Assembly: GCA_021736565.1 (NCBI GenBank)
Contig: JAIPFO010000033.1
Span: forward strand, 1 to 16,569
Length of the DNA: 16,569 nt
From: Phycisphaerae bacterium
Lineage (GTDB): Bacteria; Planctomycetota; Phycisphaerae; Sedimentisphaerales; SM23-30
Reading direction: 5' to 3'
Positions 13,794-16,569 of this stretch are shown in pieces (position 1 is the stretch's first letter; each line of letters opens with the position of its first letter). The position numbers were made by a program, and so were the translations under genes. Under the pieces are notes generated by a model. It worked only from the letters and a program-made list of their open reading frames with translations. It did no database searches and was not told where the DNA came from.

Positions 13794-14765
13794 CTAAATG
13801 GCAATGACACAATTTCGGCCACTTTCCTTCGCCCGATACAAGGCGGTATCTGCCATTTTTCGCAGCTCGGCCACATCCGCCGACTGTTTGCTGTCTAACA
13901 TTGCCAACCCGATACTTAAACTGGGGATAAACGGATTAATTTCTTTGATATCAACACATTGCATTCCTTTGCCTTCTTGATTCAACCGGGCAATACTATC
14001 GAATATCAGGTTTGGTACTTCCCGCATAAAATGTCCTCGAATGCGTTCGGCCACCCTCTGTGCCATGGCCTGGGCACATTCCGGCAGCAGTAAGACAAAC
14101 TCATCGCCCCCATATCGGGCACAAAAATCCTTCTCACGAATACATGCATTGAGAATTTCAGCGGTAAAAACAATAACATCATCACCCACCGCATGGCCAA
14201 ACGTATCATTAACCGTCTTAAAGTTATCAACATCCACCATAATACACGCCAGATCCGTCTTGGATTTCCGGGCCATTTCCACCAGTTTTTCTGCATAGTC
14301 GTCCAGGTAGCCACGGTTCGGCAACCCGGTGAGATTATCCGTAAGTGCATGTTTTTTCAGTTGTTTACATTCAATTCTCAGATCCTTTGTCTGGTTCCAT
14401 ACGCACTGTTTGATCTTCCCCCTGGTACTACTGGCCTTATTGATATACCGGACAATTTCGCCATTAAGCCGGTTAAATTCACGGGTCATCTCCAGGGTCA
14501 ACCTGCCCCTATTCTCCAGGGGTATATCCGGGTCCACACCGGCGTGATGCTGTTTTATTTGGCGCAATAAGTTCCCTAAAGGCTTTAATGACAAATAGTT
14601 AGAAATCATCCAACTCGTCCCAATACCGATCAGTCCCAGGGCGACGATCGCCGCGGTCGACTGATAATATTGCTTTATCATCACCACGCCACCGGCATAA
14701 ATGACCAATACCAGGGCTAGAATAAAGACAGGATGAATTTGAATCGTATTTTTTTTGGGAGGCAT
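13794..14765 (-). CDS. Membrane-bound GGDEF diguanylate cyclase
   Basis: From the ATG at 14765 the protein has 323 aa. Two membrane helices (about residues 11-30 and 37-58) are followed by a HAMP-like or coiled linker (about 60-140) and a GGDEF domain from about 142 (LTDNLTGLPNR). The active site RYGGDEF is intact, and REKD lies exactly five residues before GGDEF, the RxxD inhibitory site that binds product. The protein should make cyclic di-GMP from two GTP at the inner membrane and be subject to product inhibition. The stretch between RIRGHFM and SLSIGLA is longer than usual, about 30 residues. An alternative TTG start at 14822 overlaps the dapF stop codon (TTGA) and would add 19 residues. 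I prefer 14765 because MPPKKN directly precedes the first helix, although neither start has a strong ribosome site. It probably shares a transcript with dapF. Confidence 0.9.
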   Translation of the reverse strand: MPPKKNTIQIHPVFILALVLVIYAGGVVMIKQYYQSTAAIVALGLIGIGTSWMISNYLSLKPLGNLLRQIKQHHAGVDPDIPLENRGRLTLEMTREFNRLNGEIVRYINKASSTRGKIKQCVWNQTKDLRIECKQLKKHALTDNLTGLPNRGYLDDYAEKLVEMARKSKTDLACIMVDVDNFKTVNDTFGHAVGDDVIVFTAEILNACIREKDFCARYGGDEFVLLLPECAQAMAQRVAERIRGHFMREVPNLIFDSIARLNQEGKGMQCVDIKEINPFIPSLSIGLAMLDSKQSADVAELRKMADTALYRAKESGRNCVIAI

Positions 14766-14818
14766 ACACAATTGTAAAATATAATTTACAAAAATGTCGA
14801 AAAAAAATGACACTAACG

Positions 14819-15712
14819 TCAATATTGGCCGTGATATACCTCGGTCGCAGGCCCGACCATGTAAACATGGTTATCGTCCTGATTCCATAGCAACTGGAGG
14901 TCACCGCCGGGCAGATGTATTAAAACCTGTCGATCGTTATTATTTGTAAGCACTCCAGCGACACATACCGCCGATGCCCCGGTGCCACAGGCCAGGGTTA
15001 TCCCGCTGCCCCGCTCCCAGGTACGCATGATCACTTCATTTTTTGAAAGGACTTGTACGAAATGGACATTCACTCTTTGAGGGAATATTTCATTCATTTC
15101 GATGGCCGCTCCCAGTCGCTCCAGGTCAAGAGCCTCAACATCCAGACAGTAGAATACCGCATGAGGGTTTCCCATCGACACGCAGGTCATCTGAAGATCA
15201 TACCCTTCTATCGCTATGGGCGTCGATATCGCCGTGTCGCCTTCAACCCGCACAGGAATTTCACCCGGGGTCAGGATCGGCTCGCCCATATCCACACACA
15301 CCTGCTGAACTTTTCCATTACTTATTGCCATACCAAGGGTTAAGACACCGTTTCCGGTTTCCACCGTCATCTCCCTGATCGCTTCGGCCTCGGGCAGGGC
15401 CGAACGTAAGAGCCGTTCACAAACCGGCTGACTCGGCACCCGGCCTTCGGTTAACTGATGGTCATAGCTATACTTAGCCACACAACGCACCCCATTACCA
15501 CACATCTCAGATTCGCTGCCATCGGCATTAAACATCCGCATTCGCACATCCGCATGGTCAGTAGGCATGATCAGGATCAGACCATCGGACCCGATGGAAA
15601 AATGCCGACTCGAAACTCTCCGGGCCACGTCTTGCGGATCCAAAACCTGCTCAGTAAAGCAGTTAACATAAACATAATCATTGCCAAGGCCGTGCATCTT
15701 GGTAAAACGCAT
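14819..15712 (-). CDS. dapF: Diaminopimelate epimerase
   Basis: The 297 aa protein interconverts LL- and meso-diaminopimelate, the last step before lysine and a peptidoglycan precursor step, in the cytoplasm. MRFTKMHGLGNDYVYVN opens the family pattern. Both catalytic cysteines are present in their motifs: NADGSESEMCGNGVRCVA (first half) and ITLACGTGASAVCVAG (second half). GNPHAVFY and ERGSGITLA also match the family. The length is normal to slightly long, with an extra stretch near EGRVPSQPVCERLLRSALPE. I start at 15712 because AAAGGA lies about 8 nt upstream and the product then begins as family members do. The upstream in-frame start at 15742 would run through a homopolymer. The GGDEF gene follows directly, with a possible 4 bp overlap. 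Confidence 0.96.
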   Translation of the reverse strand: MRFTKMHGLGNDYVYVNCFTEQVLDPQDVARRVSSRHFSIGSDGLILIMPTDHADVRMRMFNADGSESEMCGNGVRCVAKYSYDHQLTEGRVPSQPVCERLLRSALPEAEAIREMTVETGNGVLTLGMAISNGKVQQVCVDMGEPILTPGEIPVRVEGDTAISTPIAIEGYDLQMTCVSMGNPHAVFYCLDVEALDLERLGAAIEMNEIFPQRVNVHFVQVLSKNEVIMRTWERGSGITLACGTGASAVCVAGVLTNNNDRQVLIHLPGGDLQLLWNQDDNHVYMVGPATEVYHGQY

Positions 15713-15729
15713 GGTAAAATTCCTTTCTG

Positions 15730-15740
15730 CCCCCCCCCCC
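15730..15740. repeat. Homopolymeric C11 tract (G11 in the dapF leader)
   Basis: Eleven consecutive C on the plus strand read as G11 in the dapF transcript, 17 nt before the start codon and just upstream of the ribosome binding site AAAGGA. Long mononucleotide runs are prone to slippage and also to sequencing error. Confidence 0.9.
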
Positions 15741-15805
15741 ATCTCATCAGTCTAATTAAAAATTCAGCCCCCAGTTAATCACAGATTTCTGCCGTTGTAA
15801 AGTAA

Positions 15806-15894
15806 AACAAGACGCCAGCGTCATAACTATTTTTGGAGCCTGTTTCCCGCGTCTTAATGGGAGATTTGAAAGATGACGTGGGAATCAAAATAAA
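15806..15894 (-). repeat. Dispersed MITE-like repeat, copy 6 (shortened)
   Basis: A perfect core GACGCCAGCGTC is at 15811-15822, with middle segment GGAGCCTGTTTCCCGCGTCT (15835-15854) and distal end ATGACGTGGGAATCAAAATA (15873-15892). It is shorter than copies 1-4 because part of the middle is missing. Reading on the minus strand, it points toward dapF and gives GSKNSYDAGV. Confidence 0.75.
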
Positions 15895-15912
15895 CCTTAT
15901 TCTTTACGCGCG

Positions 15913-15943
15913 AAAAAAAAGATCCCATGGGCAAAATGGGACC
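15913..15943 (-). terminator. Strong intrinsic terminator (minus strand)
   Basis: On the minus strand GGTCCCAT, a 7 nt loop and ATGGGATC form an 8 bp stem (15943-15921, one G-U pair) followed at once by eight T (15920-15913). This is a classical Rho-independent terminator. It lies about 200 bp upstream of dapF on the same strand, so it ends a separate upstream transcript or acts as an attenuator. Confidence 0.8.
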
Positions 15944-16110
15944 TTCAATACATTCTCACCTTTTACACTTCTTCCTCACCCCTTATACCCTCAAAGTTCT
16001 CCCCCGGAAAACTATTTATTAGCGACTCTAAAAGTCGGTCATTTTTGTGCCCAGGTCTGGAGGCCAAACAGACTGCCAAAACCTGGGAGGAAGAGAGAGA
16101 CAGCAAATAT
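15913..16110 (-). ncRNA. Candidate structured RNA ending at the intrinsic terminator
   Basis: On the minus strand three nested or adjacent helices precede the terminator. P1 pairs TCTTCCTC (16094-16087) with GAGGAAGA (15977-15970), 8 perfect pairs. P2 pairs CCCAGGT (16087-16081) with ACCTGGG (16056-16050), with CAGTCTG/CAGAC pairing inside. P3 pairs CGACT (16037-16033) with AGTCG (16027-16023). A TATAAA at 16122-16117 could be a -10 element, giving an RNA of about 195 nt. The P1-enclosed multi-helix layout plus terminator resembles a riboswitch or small RNA, but I match no known class; lysine, glycine, TPP, FMN and SAM consensus elements are not seen. The same strand has a 61-codon frame (15963-16148) without a clear ribosome site, which is the alternative explanation. 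Confidence 0.35.
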
Positions 16111-16259
16111 TTCGTTTTTATATGCATAAAAAATGCGATATCGCACATTTCATGCTCATGGTAAAAGAATCAAGACCTGAGAACTGAATAATCAATCCCC
16201 CCTGATCATTCCAACCAGGCACCTCCTTGGTTGCTAATTCTTGATGTTTTTCCCTTAGC

Positions 16260-16290
16260 CCCTCACATTATGAGGGTATTTATTTTCTAA
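16260..16290 (+). terminator. Possible intrinsic terminator (plus strand)
   Basis: CCCTCA (16260-16265), loop CATTA and TGAGGG (16271-16276) form a 6 bp stem followed by TATTTATTTTCTAA. No plus-strand gene lies upstream, so it would end an unknown transcript. Confidence 0.4.
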
Positions 16291-16532
16291 TTCATCTTTT
16301 CTGGTCTATCCAGATGTCCTTCAAAAAATATGCGCAAAAACTCCCCCGCAATCCTCAACTCAATACCATCCTACTAAGCACTCCCTGAGACACTCTGAAA
16401 TGTCCCAAAAAAGCTATATTGTTAAATTAGCAAATTATAATACTCCCCAAAAACTGGGCGCATAACTAAGGTGGATTTGTTTTCTGATAAATGTTACTAT
16501 ATACAGGACTTATGACAATCAGGAGACAGATT

Positions 16533-16569
16533 ATGAAGAAAGCACGAACGAATCATTCGGCAGAATTTA
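16533..16569 (+). CDS. Start of probable IS3-family transposase OrfA, truncated by window edge
   Basis: Only 12 codons are inside the window: MKKARTNHSAEF. A basic start followed by NHSAEF is how many IS3-family OrfA proteins begin (typically continuing F-K-A-x-V-A-L), the helix-turn-helix half of the transposase. AGGAG at 16521-16525 with 7 nt spacing supports the ATG. The evidence is short, so the family call is tentative. Confidence 0.5.
   Translation, partial: MKKARTNHSAEF

Larger units (their letters stand above)
15895..16532. other. Long intergenic region between dapF and a probable insertion sequence
   Basis: No protein gene is convincing. Apart from the candidate RNA it holds a 12 bp perfect palindrome TGCGATATCGCA (16134-16145), a hairpin CAACCAGG...CCTTGGTTG (about 16212-16233) and a second hairpin with T-rich tail (16260-16285). 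From about 16290 to 16430 nothing stands out. Bases from about 16440 onward (ACTCCCCAAAAACTGGGCGC) look like the left end and leader of an IS3-type element, but the boundary is a guess. Confidence 0.5.

Noticed and set aside
15833..16129. 98-codon plus-strand frame downstream of dapF start
   Set aside because: It starts inside repeat copy 6, has no ribosome site and crosses the minus-strand terminator and the candidate RNA.
15963..16148. 61-codon minus-strand frame
   Set aside because: It lies before the terminator and so is not impossible, but it lacks a clear ribosome site, recognisable motif or signal; base-pairing structure explains the stretch at least as well.
1..16569. Window length of 16569 equals that of the human mitochondrial reference
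   Set aside because: The content is plainly bacterial (sigma factor, dapF, GGDEF, prepilin); no mitochondrial gene is present, so the length is coincidence.

Overview
The window reads as chromosomal DNA of a Planctomycetota bacterium, most likely class Phycisphaerae. The evidence is indirect: a type II pseudopilin with a degenerate H-X9-DG-like tail, a secreted GLUG-repeat protein ending in a single dockerin-like calcium loop (a common Phycisphaerae architecture), a bacterial CE15-type esterase, and intergenic spaces rich in degenerate dispersed repeats. There is no plasmid or phage backbone and no CRISPR array. I saw no rRNA or tRNA gene by eye.

Layout. 1-441 (-) is the N-terminal part of a DnaQ/YprB-like RNase H-fold exonuclease, cut by the window edge. 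821-1654 (+) is a pseudopilin. 2050-3114 (+) is a secreted GLUG/dockerin-like protein. 3471-4871 (-) is a secreted CE15-type esterase with a good sigma70-like promoter. 5360-13701 (+) is the most interesting block: an ECF sigma factor, an anti-sigma factor fused to a DUF4139-type periplasmic domain, a divergent secreted DUF4139-like protein, and three tandem, closely related secreted DUF4139 proteins. 13794-14765 (-) is a membrane GGDEF diguanylate cyclase and 14819-15712 (-) is dapF. A candidate structured RNA with a strong intrinsic terminator lies upstream of dapF on the same strand. At the right edge the first 12 codons of a probable IS3-family OrfA begin.

How the genes may work together. 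The sigma and anti-sigma genes overlap by 4 bp and are preceded by an ECF-type promoter-like motif (GCAACC, 16 bp, CGTCTA), so autoregulation is likely. The sensor half of the anti-sigma factor is clearly homologous to the three secreted proteins downstream. All four share almost invariant framework segments and differ in one central segment of about 40-60 residues. This suggests an envelope-sensing module whose sensor and secreted partners or targets come from one domain family. That reading is inference; DUF4139 has no firmly established biochemical function.

A second theme is a short (about 85-115 bp) dispersed repeat with imperfect inverted ends and a GACGC-CA-GCGTC core. It is present in five copies plus one fragment, always at gene borders. 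One copy supplies about the first 39 codons of the CE15 esterase gene, between its start codon and its hydrophobic export segment.
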